In this document: positions 1 to 9,207 of the stretch, piece by piece | How positions within the stretch are numbered: position 1 is the stretch's first letter | Layout: each line of letters begins with the position of its first letter | Assembly (NCBI GenBank): GCA_030653365.1 | Contig: JAURZL010000014.1 | Span: 186,001 to 250,000, forward strand | DNA from: Anaerolineaceae bacterium | GTDB lineage: Bacteria > Chloroflexota > Anaerolineae > Anaerolineales > Anaerolineaceae | Length of the DNA stretch: 64,000 nucleotides | Direction: 5' to 3' | Program-made: the position numbers and the translations under genes | Notes under the pieces: generated by a model | Told to the model about the DNA's origin: nothing | Seen by the model: only the letters and a program-made list of their open reading frames with translations | Database searches by the model: none

Positions 1-49
1 GCATATTTTCAGTGAACTTTATAAAAAAAATTTCAAATTTTAATTTTTA

Positions 50-80
50 TTGTAGTTTCATATCCCATTTATGCTACAAT
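50..80 (+). promoter_or_regulatory. Probable promoter of the type I RM operon
   Basis: A TTGTAG hexamer (50-55) and an extended -10 element, TGCTACAAT, with TACAAT at 75-80. The spacer of 19 bp is longer than ideal. The extended -10 (TG one base before the hexamer) may compensate. It lies about 40 bp ahead of hsdM in an AT-rich leader. Predicted from sequence only. Confidence 0.4.
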
Positions 81-121
81 AATTCCATCACTCCTCACTC
101 CAACCTCAAGGGGACACTCCA

Positions 122-1645
122 ATGCCAAACCATTCTCCCTCCCATCCGATCTCACAGGACGAGATTAACGCTATCCTTTGGAAAGCTTGCGATACCTTCC
201 GTGGTACCGTTGACCCCTCCGAATACAAAAATTACATCCTGGTGATGCTCTTCCTCAAATACATCTCGGATGTCTGGCAGGATCATTATGATCAGGTCAA
301 GCAGCAGTTCGGCGAGGACGAAGAGCGCATTATGCGCCGTATGGAACGCGAGCGCTTTGTTCTGCCCAAAGGAGCAGATTACTATTCGCTTTACGAACAG
401 CGCAACGCCGACAACCTCGGTGAGCTGATCGATATCGCCCTGGCGAAGATCGAAGAAGCCAACATCACCAAGTTGCAGGGTGTCTTCCGCAATATCAGCT
501 TCAACTCCGAATCCGCGCTCGGGCAGACCAAACAGCGCAATACCCGCCTGAAAAACTTACTAAGCGATTTCTCCGATCCTCGTCTGAATATGCGACCAAG
601 CCGTATCAATGGACTGGATGTGATTGGCAACGCTTATGAATACCTGATCGGCAAATTTGCTGCTACCGCTGGCAAAAAAGCCGGAGAATTCTACACTCCA
701 CCCCAAGTCTCACGCCTGCTGGCGAAACTGCTTGCCCCCCAGCCCGGCGAACGGATTTACGACCCTGCCTGTGGTTCTGGTTCGCTCTTGATCAAATGTG
801 CCGAGGAGGTTAGCGATAAGAATTACGCCATATATGGGCAGGAGAACAACGGTGCCACCTGGGCATTGGCGATGATGAACATGTTCCTGCATGATATCAA
901 CCAGCCCAAAATTGAGTGGGGCGACACCATCGACAACCCCATGCACGTGGAAGATAACCAGTTGATGCGTTTCAACGTGGTGACCGCCAATCCACCCTTC
1001 TCGTTGGATAAATGGGGTGCAGAGAACGCTGCCAACGACCCTTATAAACGCTTCTGGCGTGGGGTACCTCCCAAAAGCGTTGGGGACTACGCCTTCATTT
1101 CCCACATGATTGAAAGCACCTACCTCGAACCGTCACAGTATGGACGTGTCGGGGTCGTGGTACCACATGGTGTTCTCTTCCGGGGGGATGCGGAGGGAAA
1201 AATCCGTCAGAAGTTGATCGAAGAGAACCTGCTGGATGCTGTCATTGGCTTGCCCGCCAACCTCTTCTTCGGTACCGGCATCCCTGCAGCTATTTTGGTT
1301 TTTAAGCGCCAGCGAGGGGATCGAAAAGTGCTCTTTATCGACGCCAGCCGCGATTACCTACCCGGCACCAACCAGAACTACCTACGGCTTGAGGATCTCG
1401 AGAAGATTCTGTTTACCTATCAAGCACGCCAGACTGTCGATAAGTACGCCTATATGGCGGAGTTTGAAGAACTAGTCGAGAATGATTTCAATTTGAATAT
1501 TCCTAGATATGTGGATACTTTTGAACCTGAGCCCTTGGTGGATATGATCGAAATAAGTTTTGAGATAATAAAAATCAAGAGCGAATTACTTAATTTAGAA
1601 CAAAAAATGGAAAAATATTTTCTTGAGTTATTCAAAAATGAGTAA
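122..1645 (+). CDS. hsdM: Type I restriction-modification DNA methyltransferase subunit M
   Basis: Adenine-N6 methyltransferase subunit of a type I restriction enzyme. It acts with HsdS to methylate the recognition sequence and with HsdR to cleave unmodified DNA. The N-terminal helical HsdM domain spans about residues 8-140. The SAM-binding motif DPACGSGS is at 214-221 and the catalytic NPPF at 290-293. Length, 507 aa, is normal for the family. The start follows a GGGGAC-like stretch. It overlaps hsdS by 8 bp, so the two are probably translationally coupled. The body is GC-rich, but the last ~55 codons turn sharply AT-rich, like the first part of hsdS. This suggests the M-S junction was exchanged by recombination. 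Confidence 0.96.
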   Translation: MPNHSPSHPISQDEINAILWKACDTFRGTVDPSEYKNYILVMLFLKYISDVWQDHYDQVKQQFGEDEERIMRRMERERFVLPKGADYYSLYEQRNADNLGELIDIALAKIEEANITKLQGVFRNISFNSESALGQTKQRNTRLKNLLSDFSDPRLNMRPSRINGLDVIGNAYEYLIGKFAATAGKKAGEFYTPPQVSRLLAKLLAPQPGERIYDPACGSGSLLIKCAEEVSDKNYAIYGQENNGATWALAMMNMFLHDINQPKIEWGDTIDNPMHVEDNQLMRFNVVTANPPFSLDKWGAENAANDPYKRFWRGVPPKSVGDYAFISHMIESTYLEPSQYGRVGVVVPHGVLFRGDAEGKIRQKLIEENLLDAVIGLPANLFFGTGIPAAILVFKRQRGDRKVLFIDASRDYLPGTNQNYLRLEDLEKILFTYQARQTVDKYAYMAEFEELVENDFNLNIPRYVDTFEPEPLVDMIEISFEIIKIKSELLNLEQKMEKYFLELFKNE

Positions 1646-2837
1646 TAAATCTCCCAATTCCAAAAAATTCAGCCCCTTTCCTCAAGATTGGAAAGTAGTT
1701 AAGATTAGTGATTTACTTGAGAATCGAATTCTCATAAGTCACTTAGATGGAAATCATGGTGGAGAGTATCCACGTTCTGATGAATTTGTGAGTAATGGAA
1801 TTCCATATATTTCTGCAAACTCTATTCTTTCCGGTTATGTTGACTTTTCTAAATGTAAATTTTTATCTCCAAAACGAGCAGATAAAATTCGCAAAGGAAT
1901 TGCCAAAAATGGTGATGTTTTATTTGCTCATAATGCAACTGTTGGACCTGTAGCCTTATTAGAAACTGATGAACCTAGAGTTATTCTTAGCACCACACTA
2001 ACTTATTTCCGGTGCGATGAAAAGGTTTTACATAATTATTATCTTAAAGCTTTTTTGGAAACTGATTTTTTTAAGAGACAATACGAGCGAATAATGGCGC
2101 AATCGACGAGAAACCAAGTTCCTATCACAACACAGAGAAAATTTAACATAGCTTTTCCCCCTCTCCCAGAACAACGGAAAATCGCCAAAATCCTATCCAC
2201 CTGGGACGAAGCCATCGCCAAAACCGAACAGTTGATCGAAGCCCTCCGTAAGCGTAAAAAAGGTCTCATGCAGCGCCTCTTGACCGGTCAGGTCAGATTT
2301 CCTGGGTTTGAAGATGAGTGGAAACATAAAAAACTTGAAGAAATACTGGAACTCAATTATGGAAGATCTCCTAAGAAAATACAAGAAACAGAAGGAAATT
2401 ATGCAATTTTTGGAACTGGTGGAATAATTGGGAAGTCAAACAATTATTTATGTGATCAGCAATCATTAATAATTGGAAGAAAAGGTTCTATAGATCAGCC
2501 ACAGCTTGCCTTGGAACCTTTTTGGGCAACTGATACAACTTTCTATGGAACACCTGATTACCAGATAGATTTATTTTTTCTATATTATCTTTTATCTTTT
2601 AAAGGATTGTCTCAATACAATGAGGGCTCCACCCTTCCAAGCCTTTCTAGAACCACATTAAACAGTTTAATATTTCTCATCCCAGAGTTTAATGAACAAC
2701 AGAAAATTTCCTCAATATTGATAGAATCAGATAAAGCAATAGATTATCTTCATCAAATTGAATCTAATTATAAAATCCAAAAAAAAGCTTTAATGCAACG
2801 ATTGTTAACAGGTCAGGTAAGAGTAAAGGTGGAGTGA
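1638..2837 (+). CDS. hsdS: Type I restriction-modification specificity subunit S
   Basis: DNA recognition subunit of the type I enzyme, about 399 aa. It has two target-recognition domains, each followed by a conserved helical spacer. The central one contains PPLPEQRKIAKILSTWDEAI and ends KGLMQRLLTGQVR. The C-terminal one contains EQQKISSILIESDKAI and ends KALMQRLLTGQVR. The tandem TRD-spacer design fits recognition of a bipartite site. I chose ATG 1638 rather than the upstream TTG 1623, because it gives a short overlap with hsdM. Composition is mosaic: both TRDs are AT-rich while the central spacer (about 2155-2305) is GC-rich like hsdM and hsdR, as expected if TRDs were swapped in. Confidence 0.94.
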   Translation: MSNKSPNSKKFSPFPQDWKVVKISDLLENRILISHLDGNHGGEYPRSDEFVSNGIPYISANSILSGYVDFSKCKFLSPKRADKIRKGIAKNGDVLFAHNATVGPVALLETDEPRVILSTTLTYFRCDEKVLHNYYLKAFLETDFFKRQYERIMAQSTRNQVPITTQRKFNIAFPPLPEQRKIAKILSTWDEAIAKTEQLIEALRKRKKGLMQRLLTGQVRFPGFEDEWKHKKLEEILELNYGRSPKKIQETEGNYAIFGTGGIIGKSNNYLCDQQSLIIGRKGSIDQPQLALEPFWATDTTFYGTPDYQIDLFFLYYLLSFKGLSQYNEGSTLPSLSRTTLNSLIFLIPEFNEQQKISSILIESDKAIDYLHQIESNYKIQKKALMQRLLTGQVRVKVE

Positions 2838-3844
2838 TGAATGCAATTGATGCGAGTTATCAAGTATTATTACAGGCGAAGACGCCTTTACGCTACGAAG
2901 AAATAACAAAAAAGGTTCTTAATGGCAATTTGTGGTCAACAGGAGGGATAACTCCACATAGAACCATTTATTCCAAATTAGCGATGGATATAAAAATTCT
3001 CGGAGCAAAGTCACGATTTGTGCGAACAGCTCCGAGTACATTTGGTTTACGCGAGTGGGGGTTAATTGATTTCAATGTCGATGAAGTTGTTCCACCAGAG
3101 GAATCGGAAATAGAAAAACAGAAATATAGTTTTACTGATGCAGCTGAAATTGTTCTGGATACCTTGGCAGATAAAAAACCGATGCACTATAACGATATAG
3201 CCGATCAAATTTTGGAATTAGAACTGGTCAACACCCAGGGCAAAACACCAGAAGCTACACTTTACTCGATGATTTTAACTGAGATCAATCGCAATGAAAA
3301 AAGAGGTAAAGCTTCCAGGTTTGTAAAATATGGACAGGGAATTTTTGGTTTACGAAAGTGGTTAGGTGAAGGTCTTGCATATCAGATCGAAAGACAGAAT
3401 GAGCATGTTAAAAAAGAATTGTCAGAACGGATTAAAAAATTAAAACCACAAGAATTTGAATTGTTAATTGGCAGATTACTGATAAAAATGAATTTTGTAG
3501 ATGTAGAAGTTACCAAAATCAGTGGAGATGGAGGAATTGATATACGGGGCACTCTGGTTGTTGGTTATGTGATCCGAACAAAAATGGCAATTCAAGCTAA
3601 AAAATGGAAGAACAATGTGCAATCTCCTGTTGTACAACAAGTTCGAGGTAGCCTGGGTGCACATGAACAAGGCATGATTATTACCACAAGCGATTTCAGT
3701 AAAGGTGCGGTGGAGGAAGCAGCCCGAACCGATGCCGTTCCAGTGGCGTTGGTCAATGGGCAACAATTGGTGGAATTATTGATTGAGCATCAGATCATGG
3801 TGAAACGTCTTTCCTATGAGTTAATTTCCTTGGATGATGAGTAG
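2837..3844 (+). CDS. Mrr-type restriction endonuclease with two HARE-HTH domains
   Basis: Predicted nuclease of the Mrr_cat branch of the PD-(D/E)XK superfamily, about 335 aa. Two HARE-HTH winged-helix modules (about residues 1-75 and 95-175, both ending in FGLR.W) precede the catalytic domain (about 205-320). Visible catalytic elements are DGGID (231-235) and QAKKWK (253-258), the Q-x-K form typical of Mrr. Mrr-like enzymes often cut modified DNA; that role here is inference. ATG 2837 shares a base with the hsdS stop, so it is co-translated with the type I genes; GTG 2834 is an alternative start. AT-rich compared with hsdR. It may act as a type IV-like second layer in the operon. Confidence 0.88.
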   Translation: MNAIDASYQVLLQAKTPLRYEEITKKVLNGNLWSTGGITPHRTIYSKLAMDIKILGAKSRFVRTAPSTFGLREWGLIDFNVDEVVPPEESEIEKQKYSFTDAAEIVLDTLADKKPMHYNDIADQILELELVNTQGKTPEATLYSMILTEINRNEKRGKASRFVKYGQGIFGLRKWLGEGLAYQIERQNEHVKKELSERIKKLKPQEFELLIGRLLIKMNFVDVEVTKISGDGGIDIRGTLVVGYVIRTKMAIQAKKWKNNVQSPVVQQVRGSLGAHEQGMIITTSDFSKGAVEEAARTDAVPVALVNGQQLVELLIEHQIMVKRLSYELISLDDE

Positions 3845-3879
3845 GTTTCTAATAAATATGGCTACAGGTTGTTAAGATC

Positions 3880-4626
3880 ATGAATCAAATCTCTCCTACT
3901 CCCACAACAACCCTTGAATCCATTCAGAATTTTCTGGAAGGATTTCGTGAAATTCGCAAGAAACACAAACCATTCCTGACTGAAGAAGAATTCATGTCGG
4001 ATTTTCTGCGATTCCGAGATGAATATTTGGAAGTAAAAACCAAAAGTGACAGACGTCAATTGTCCGAAGCTCCACAATATAATATTTTTAATATTCTTGG
4101 TGTAACACGATCTGAGGTGAGAACACATTCCACTTTTTTATGTGATCTTCTATCACCTCGTGCCAGTCATGGCCAGGGGTTATTATTCCTTGAGTCTTTT
4201 TTGAAACATTGCGCCAATCGTTATCCCGATGAATTTCCCAAACTGCCGGAATTTGATGATCCCCAAAAATGGCTAGTTTTCGATGAAAGACATATAAGTA
4301 ACGGCCGCGTGGATATTCTCATTCTGAATCCACAAGAAGGGTTTATTTGTGTGATTGAAAATAAAGTGGATGCTTACGAAGGTTATGATCAATTAGCACG
4401 CTATGGAAAATGGATTGAAGACCGAAAAATTGAATACCCTAATTCAGCTCTATGTTATCTAACCATAAGAGGTGCTCGATCAATTACAGCAAATAATTAT
4501 AATTATTTTCGTCTTTCTTACCATAAGGATATCTTTGAATGGCTGGAAGATACAATTCATTTAATTCAAGCACCTGGTGTGAAAGCAGTCGTTCTCCAAT
4601 ATCAGGCAATTGCAACCAATCTATAG
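3880..4626 (+). CDS. PD-(D/E)XK nuclease family protein, N-terminal part (PDDEXK_4-like)
   Basis: 248 aa. The nuclease core shows GRVDI (D145) followed by IENKV (E160, K162), the D...ExK signature of the superfamily, and an upstream FLCDLL block typical of PDDEXK_4 proteins. As I recall the family, members usually continue past this point with a helical C-terminal half, and the next ORF (4635-5246) looks like that half. The TAG stop is followed 8 bases later by a new ATG with an AGGAGGG ribosome site, so the protein is either genuinely split or disrupted by a frameshift. It sits between the Mrr-like gene and hsdR in one transcription unit. Substrate unknown. Confidence 0.8.
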   Translation: MNQISPTPTTTLESIQNFLEGFREIRKKHKPFLTEEEFMSDFLRFRDEYLEVKTKSDRRQLSEAPQYNIFNILGVTRSEVRTHSTFLCDLLSPRASHGQGLLFLESFLKHCANRYPDEFPKLPEFDDPQKWLVFDERHISNGRVDILILNPQEGFICVIENKVDAYEGYDQLARYGKWIEDRKIEYPNSALCYLTIRGARSITANNYNYFRLSYHKDIFEWLEDTIHLIQAPGVKAVVLQYQAIATNL

Positions 4627-4634
4627 GAGGGTAA

Positions 4635-5246
4635 ATGAATAACTCAGAGATTTTAGACTTTATTACAAAAAAAGAAAACCTGCAAATAGCAATGGAAGTA
4701 TCCAAACAAATTGATGATTTAAAAGATAGTACTCACCATGATTTTTGGGTTGCGATGAATCAGGAAATTGCAAGGTTAGTTGAACAAAACTGTTCTGGAA
4801 AATGGGTTTATCATAAGTTCAATTTAAATGCACATAAGAAGCCCTGGAGTTTTGCAAATGTAAGAATGGTTCAACCTACGGAAAATATTCTTTCGCTATT
4901 AGTATTCAGGATTGGACAGGATAGCAAAGAAAAAAATTTCCAGATTTTATGTGGTGTTTTAAAACACAATACAATAAACCCTGATTTAACTACTTTAAGA
5001 GGTTTACTTGTTTCAATCAATCTTGATCGAAGTGATGAGTGGTGGGCTGGGCTTGGAATTTTGCCAATTGAACCATACACACCAGATTTTATACATGAAA
5101 TGTATAACAATAAGCATGAATACATTAAGAAATGTGCTAGCACATTTTGGGAGAAATTTATTATTCTACGCCCAGAATTAGAAAGGATAAACCACCAGCT
5201 TATTGAAGCTCATCAAAATATGGACATTTCAGAACAAACTGGTTGA
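4635..5246 (+). CDS. C-terminal half of a split PD-(D/E)XK nuclease family protein
   Basis: 203 aa with no catalytic motif of its own. It begins SEILDFITKKENLQIAMEVS and continues as a helical region with FWVAMNQEIARLVE. This resembles the region that normally follows the nuclease core in PDDEXK_4 family proteins, so I read it as the detached C-terminal half of the preceding gene. The reading frame is +2 relative to that gene and there is a strong AGGAGGG site 5 bases before the ATG, which argues for separate translation. It overlaps the TTG start of hsdR by 4 bp. Family assignment is from pattern memory, not from a search. Confidence 0.6.
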   Translation: MNNSEILDFITKKENLQIAMEVSKQIDDLKDSTHHDFWVAMNQEIARLVEQNCSGKWVYHKFNLNAHKKPWSFANVRMVQPTENILSLLVFRIGQDSKEKNFQILCGVLKHNTINPDLTTLRGLLVSINLDRSDEWWAGLGILPIEPYTPDFIHEMYNNKHEYIKKCASTFWEKFIILRPELERINHQLIEAHQNMDISEQTG

Positions 5247-8200
5247 GTAACCAACATAGTAAAAAAATGAACCAACTCCCCTCCTATCGTGAAGAACTCA
5301 TCTCCCAGATTCCAGCAGCCCGGCTGTTGATCGCCTTGGGGTATCAGTATCTCAACCCGGATTCGGTTTTGAGCTTGCGTGGGGGCAACCTACGCAATGT
5401 ACTCTTAACGGATATCCTACGAGAATGGCTGATCAACCATAATCAAATCAATATCCACGGGGAAAACCATCCTTTCAGCGATTCTGCCATCAACGAAGCC
5501 ATCCGGCGCATGAGCGATGTACAACTCAATGAAGGCTTGGTGCGTGCCAATGAACACATATACGAACTGCTCACCTTGGGTATCTCGCAGCCGCACACCC
5601 ACGATGGGGATACCCGTTTCTATTCCTTGAAATATATTGATTGGCAGCATCCTGAAAACAACGTCTTCCACGTCACCGAAGAGTTGGTGGTCGAACGCGA
5701 ACGCTCACACCAGACCCGCCGTCCCGATATTGTCTGTTTTGTGAACGGAATCCCTTTTGCGGTCGTCGAATGCAAACGTCCCGACCTGCAATTAGCCGAT
5801 GGTGGCTTGCCCTATGAAGAAGCTATCAGCCAGCATTTACGTAACCAGAAGGACGGTGAAATCCGGCAACTCTTCGCCTATTCTCAGCTTCTGCTGGCGC
5901 TCAGCACCAACCATGCTGCCTACGCCACCACCGCCACCGACAAAAAATTCTGGTCGATGTGGAAGGAGGAGGATTTCACTTCCCACGAATTGCAGGTGCA
6001 GGAACTGGTCAACCAGCATCTGCCGGCTGAATTGGACTCTGCTTTTTACGATTGGCGTGATTCTCCTTCCTGGACGCGTCGTCATTTTCCACCTGGTGCC
6101 ACCCGTTTGCCATCCGAGCAGGATCGTGCATTGGTTAGCTTGCTTTCTCCCAAACGCCTGCTCGAGATCAGCTACCAGTTCCTGGTCTTTGATGGTGGTA
6201 TCAAGAAGATCGCCCGTTATCAGCAGTATTTCGCTGTCAAAGCTACCGTTGAACGGGTAGCTTCCATCAACGTTCAAGGCGAACGCACTGGCGGTGTCAT
6301 CTGGCATACCACTGGCTCTGGCAAATCTCTCACCATGGTGATGCTGGCCAAAGCCCTCAGCCTGCATCCCAACGTACCAAACCCACGGGTGGTGCTGGTT
6401 ACCGATCGTATCAACCTGGATGCACAGATTTACCGCACTTTCCACAACTGCGGCAAGCCGGTGGTACAGGCAACTTCAGGAAAAAACCTGATCGAACTGG
6501 TGCAGTCTGAAAAAGCCGAGATTATTGCCACGGTAATCGATAAATTCGATACCGTCGCCAATGAAAAAGTACGCGATCAAAATCCGAATGTGTTTGTGCT
6601 GGTGGATGAGAGCCACCGCAGCCAATACGGCATGATCCACAGCAAAATGCGCCAGGTCTTCACTCGTGCTTGCTATATTGGTTTCACCGGCACTCCTTTG
6701 ACCAAAGGCGAAAAGAACACTGCCCTCAAATTTGGCAGCTTCATCCACAAATATCCTATGCGCCAGGCAGTTGAAGATAAAGCCGTCGTCCCGCTCCTGT
6801 ATGAAGGTCGCATGGTCGAACTGGAACCTAACCAGACGCAACTGGATCGTTGGTTCGAGCGTCACACCGCCAATCTGAACGATGACCAGAAGGTCGACCT
6901 TAAACACAAGATGAGCCGCGAGAATGTGGTCAGCGATGCTGATCGCCGCATCCAGGAGATCGCCTACAATCTCTCCGAACATTTTGTGCGTAATTTCAAA
7001 GACCGTCAGGTTGGGGTCAAAGCCATGCTGGCAACTTCCAGCAAACGAGTTGCCCTGCGTTATAAAAAATATCTGGATACCTGTGGTTTGCTCACTTCCG
7101 AGGTGGTTATTTCCGCCCCGGATACCCGCGAAGGCCACGAGGACACCGACAGCGATAACCTGCCCGAAGTCCAACAATTTTGGCGGCGTGTCATGGAGCG
7201 TTATGGTACGGATGAGAACTATAACCGCGAAATCATTATAGATTTTGGTCGTTCTGATGGCGTGGAAATGCTGATTGTGGTGGATAAACTGCTGGTCGGT
7301 TTCGACGAACCGCGAAACACCGTGCTGTACATTGATAAACCGCTCAAAGACCATGCCATCCTACAAGCCATCGCGCGCGTCAACCGCTTATTTGAAGGCA
7401 AAGAATTTGGCTATGTGATCGATTACCGCGGTATCTTAGGTGAACTCAACGAAGCCATTCAGACCTATGATGCTCTGGCTGATTTCGACAGTGAGGACGT
7501 CGCCGGAACAATCGCTGATATCAGTGCTGAAATCGAAAAACTGCCCCAACGTCATTCCGATCTGTGGGCGGTCTTTCATGGTGTCGATACCAGCGACAGT
7601 GAAGCCATGGAGCGTTTCCTCGAGCCTGAAGATCAACGACAGGTCTTTTACGATGCCCTGACCGCCTACGCACAAACACTCAAGGTGGCACTGACCTCGA
7701 CAAAATTTTACGAAACCACCTCTGAAAGACAGATTCAAACCTATAAAAACGACCTCAAGAAATTCCATAACCTGCGCATGGCAGTCAAAATCCGTTATGC
7801 AGAAGCCATCGACTTCCGCGACTATGAACAGAAAATCCGCAAGCTCCTGGATGATCATATCGATGCCCGAGGTGTGCGCCAGCTGACCGCTGAAGTAGAA
7901 ATCTTTAATGCCAAAGCCTTTGATGAAGTGGTGGAAAGTCTGGGAACTCCACGTGCCAGGGCTGAAGCCATCCTCAACCACCTCAAACGCACCTCTTTCG
8001 AACGCATGGAGCTAGATCCGGCTTATTACCTGGAATTTTCCAAACTGATTGAAGAAACCCTCAAAGAGATTGAAGAGGGTCGCATCAATGAACTGGAAGC
8101 ACTCGAAAAAGCAAAAAAATTGAAAGATCGCGAGACCAGTGGATATCGTCAGGATATCCCTGAAAACCTGCGCAATTTACGCGATGCCCCCGCTTATTAT

Positions 8201-8455
8201 GGGATTATTAAAACGACTATACCGCAACGCTTATCCGAAGATATGATGGCGGAGATTTCTGCCCAGGTTGAAATCATCATCGAAGACAACAAAATCCGCG
8301 ACTGGGAAAACAATCAGGATATCCTTAATCGCATGCGCAACGCCATCGAAGATTACCTTTACGATATCGAGACAAATCATGGTGTCCGTTTTAGCAATGT
8401 CGAACTGGATGAGATCATCGAACAGGTCATTGACATCGCCCGGAAACGCTCCTGA
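5243..8455 (+). CDS. hsdR: Type I restriction endonuclease subunit R
   Basis: Motor and nuclease subunit of the type I enzyme, 1070 aa from TTG 5243. ATG 5267 (8 residues shorter) is an equally possible start, and neither has a strong ribosome site. An N-terminal nuclease domain carries RRPDI and VVECKRPD (D...ExK). A superfamily 2 translocase follows, with Walker A GSGKS at about 358-362, VDESH as motif II and FTGTPLTKGE as motif III. The C-terminal region is helical and binds the M/S complex in known enzymes. GC-rich, with codon use like hsdM and the following metallopeptidase, unlike the AT-rich genes inserted upstream. The stop shares a base with the next start (TGATG). Confidence 0.96.
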   Translation: MSNQHSKKMNQLPSYREELISQIPAARLLIALGYQYLNPDSVLSLRGGNLRNVLLTDILREWLINHNQINIHGENHPFSDSAINEAIRRMSDVQLNEGLVRANEHIYELLTLGISQPHTHDGDTRFYSLKYIDWQHPENNVFHVTEELVVERERSHQTRRPDIVCFVNGIPFAVVECKRPDLQLADGGLPYEEAISQHLRNQKDGEIRQLFAYSQLLLALSTNHAAYATTATDKKFWSMWKEEDFTSHELQVQELVNQHLPAELDSAFYDWRDSPSWTRRHFPPGATRLPSEQDRALVSLLSPKRLLEISYQFLVFDGGIKKIARYQQYFAVKATVERVASINVQGERTGGVIWHTTGSGKSLTMVMLAKALSLHPNVPNPRVVLVTDRINLDAQIYRTFHNCGKPVVQATSGKNLIELVQSEKAEIIATVIDKFDTVANEKVRDQNPNVFVLVDESHRSQYGMIHSKMRQVFTRACYIGFTGTPLTKGEKNTALKFGSFIHKYPMRQAVEDKAVVPLLYEGRMVELEPNQTQLDRWFERHTANLNDDQKVDLKHKMSRENVVSDADRRIQEIAYNLSEHFVRNFKDRQVGVKAMLATSSKRVALRYKKYLDTCGLLTSEVVISAPDTREGHEDTDSDNLPEVQQFWRRVMERYGTDENYNREIIIDFGRSDGVEMLIVVDKLLVGFDEPRNTVLYIDKPLKDHAILQAIARVNRLFEGKEFGYVIDYRGILGELNEAIQTYDALADFDSEDVAGTIADISAEIEKLPQRHSDLWAVFHGVDTSDSEAMERFLEPEDQRQVFYDALTAYAQTLKVALTSTKFYETTSERQIQTYKNDLKKFHNLRMAVKIRYAEAIDFRDYEQKIRKLLDDHIDARGVRQLTAEVEIFNAKAFDEVVESLGTPRARAEAILNHLKRTSFERMELDPAYYLEFSKLIEETLKEIEEGRINELEALEKAKKLKDRETSGYRQDIPENLRNLRDAPAYYGIIKTTIPQRLSEDMMAEISAQVEIIIEDNKIRDWENNQDILNRMRNAIEDYLYDIETNHGVRFSNVELDEIIEQVIDIARKRS

Positions 8456-9168
8456 TGGAACCTCGGCACATCCTGAAGTTTGGCAACACCTCCATCCATT
8501 ATTCGTTGACCTATCGCGAGCGTGCCACTCTGGCGATTCACGTCCACCCGGATTTACGCGTGAGCGTCGAAGCGCCATTGGGCAGCGACCCAGCTGAAAT
8601 CGAAAAACGCTTGCAGAAACGCGCCCGTTGGATCGTACGCCAGCAGAACAACTTCCGCAAATACTCCCTCGACTTTCCACCGCGACAATACATCAGTGGT
8701 GAAACCCACCGCTACCTAGGGCAGCAATATCGTCTGAAAGTGGTCATGAATGATAACCAGCCGGATGCAGTCGTGCTGGATCGCGAGCAATTACAGGTCA
8801 ACGTACGTAAATCCAAAGAACGAGCCAGAAAATTGGTCGAGGGTTGGTACCGGGAGAGAGCCCACGAAGTCTTCCAGGAACGTCTCGCACTCTGGTACCC
8901 ACATTTCGAACGCTTCGGTTTTCCGCAGCCAGAATTAGCCGTCCGTCAGATGCGTTCCCGTTGGGGCAGCTGCTCACCACTGGGAAAAATTACACTCAAC
9001 CTCAAACTCATCATGGTGCCCAAACAATTGATTGACTATGTGATTGTGCATGAGCTATGTCACCGCGTGGAACATAACCACAGCAAAGGTTTTTACCAAC
9101 TGCTTGGGAGAATTATGCCGGATTGGGGGGAAAGGAAGGAGAAGCTGGAGAAATATGATTTTGGGTAG
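8455..9168 (+). CDS. YgjP-like (DUF45) M48-family metallopeptidase
   Basis: 237 aa. It contains the zinc motif HELCH (199-203) in HELCHRVEHNH, and MRSRWGSCSPLGKITLNL, the conserved block of the YgjP/WLM-like family. Members of this family commonly sit next to hsdR genes. Their role in restriction, perhaps proteolytic control of HsdR, is not established. It starts at ATG 8455, overlapping the hsdR stop by one base, so it is translationally coupled and is the last GC-rich gene of the operon. Composition drops sharply to AT-rich straight after it. Confidence 0.9.
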   Translation: MEPRHILKFGNTSIHYSLTYRERATLAIHVHPDLRVSVEAPLGSDPAEIEKRLQKRARWIVRQQNNFRKYSLDFPPRQYISGETHRYLGQQYRLKVVMNDNQPDAVVLDREQLQVNVRKSKERARKLVEGWYRERAHEVFQERLALWYPHFERFGFPQPELAVRQMRSRWGSCSPLGKITLNLKLIMVPKQLIDYVIVHELCHRVEHNHSKGFYQLLGRIMPDWGERKEKLEKYDFG

Positions 9169-9207
9169 GGGAATTTGATTAATTATGGAAAAGTAAAGGA
9201 GGGGTAA

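Noticed and set aside
12-245. 77-aa open frame overlapping the start of hsdM
   Set aside because: Out of frame with the well-supported hsdM, no ribosome site, low-complexity composition.
1623-1637. Upstream TTG start of hsdS
   Set aside because: ATG 1638 gives a normal short overlap with hsdM and a better N-terminus.
6476-7354. 292-aa open frame antisense to hsdR
   Set aside because: Mirror frame of a GC-rich, clearly functional gene; the same holds for the long antisense frames at 5837-6445 and 7436-7981.
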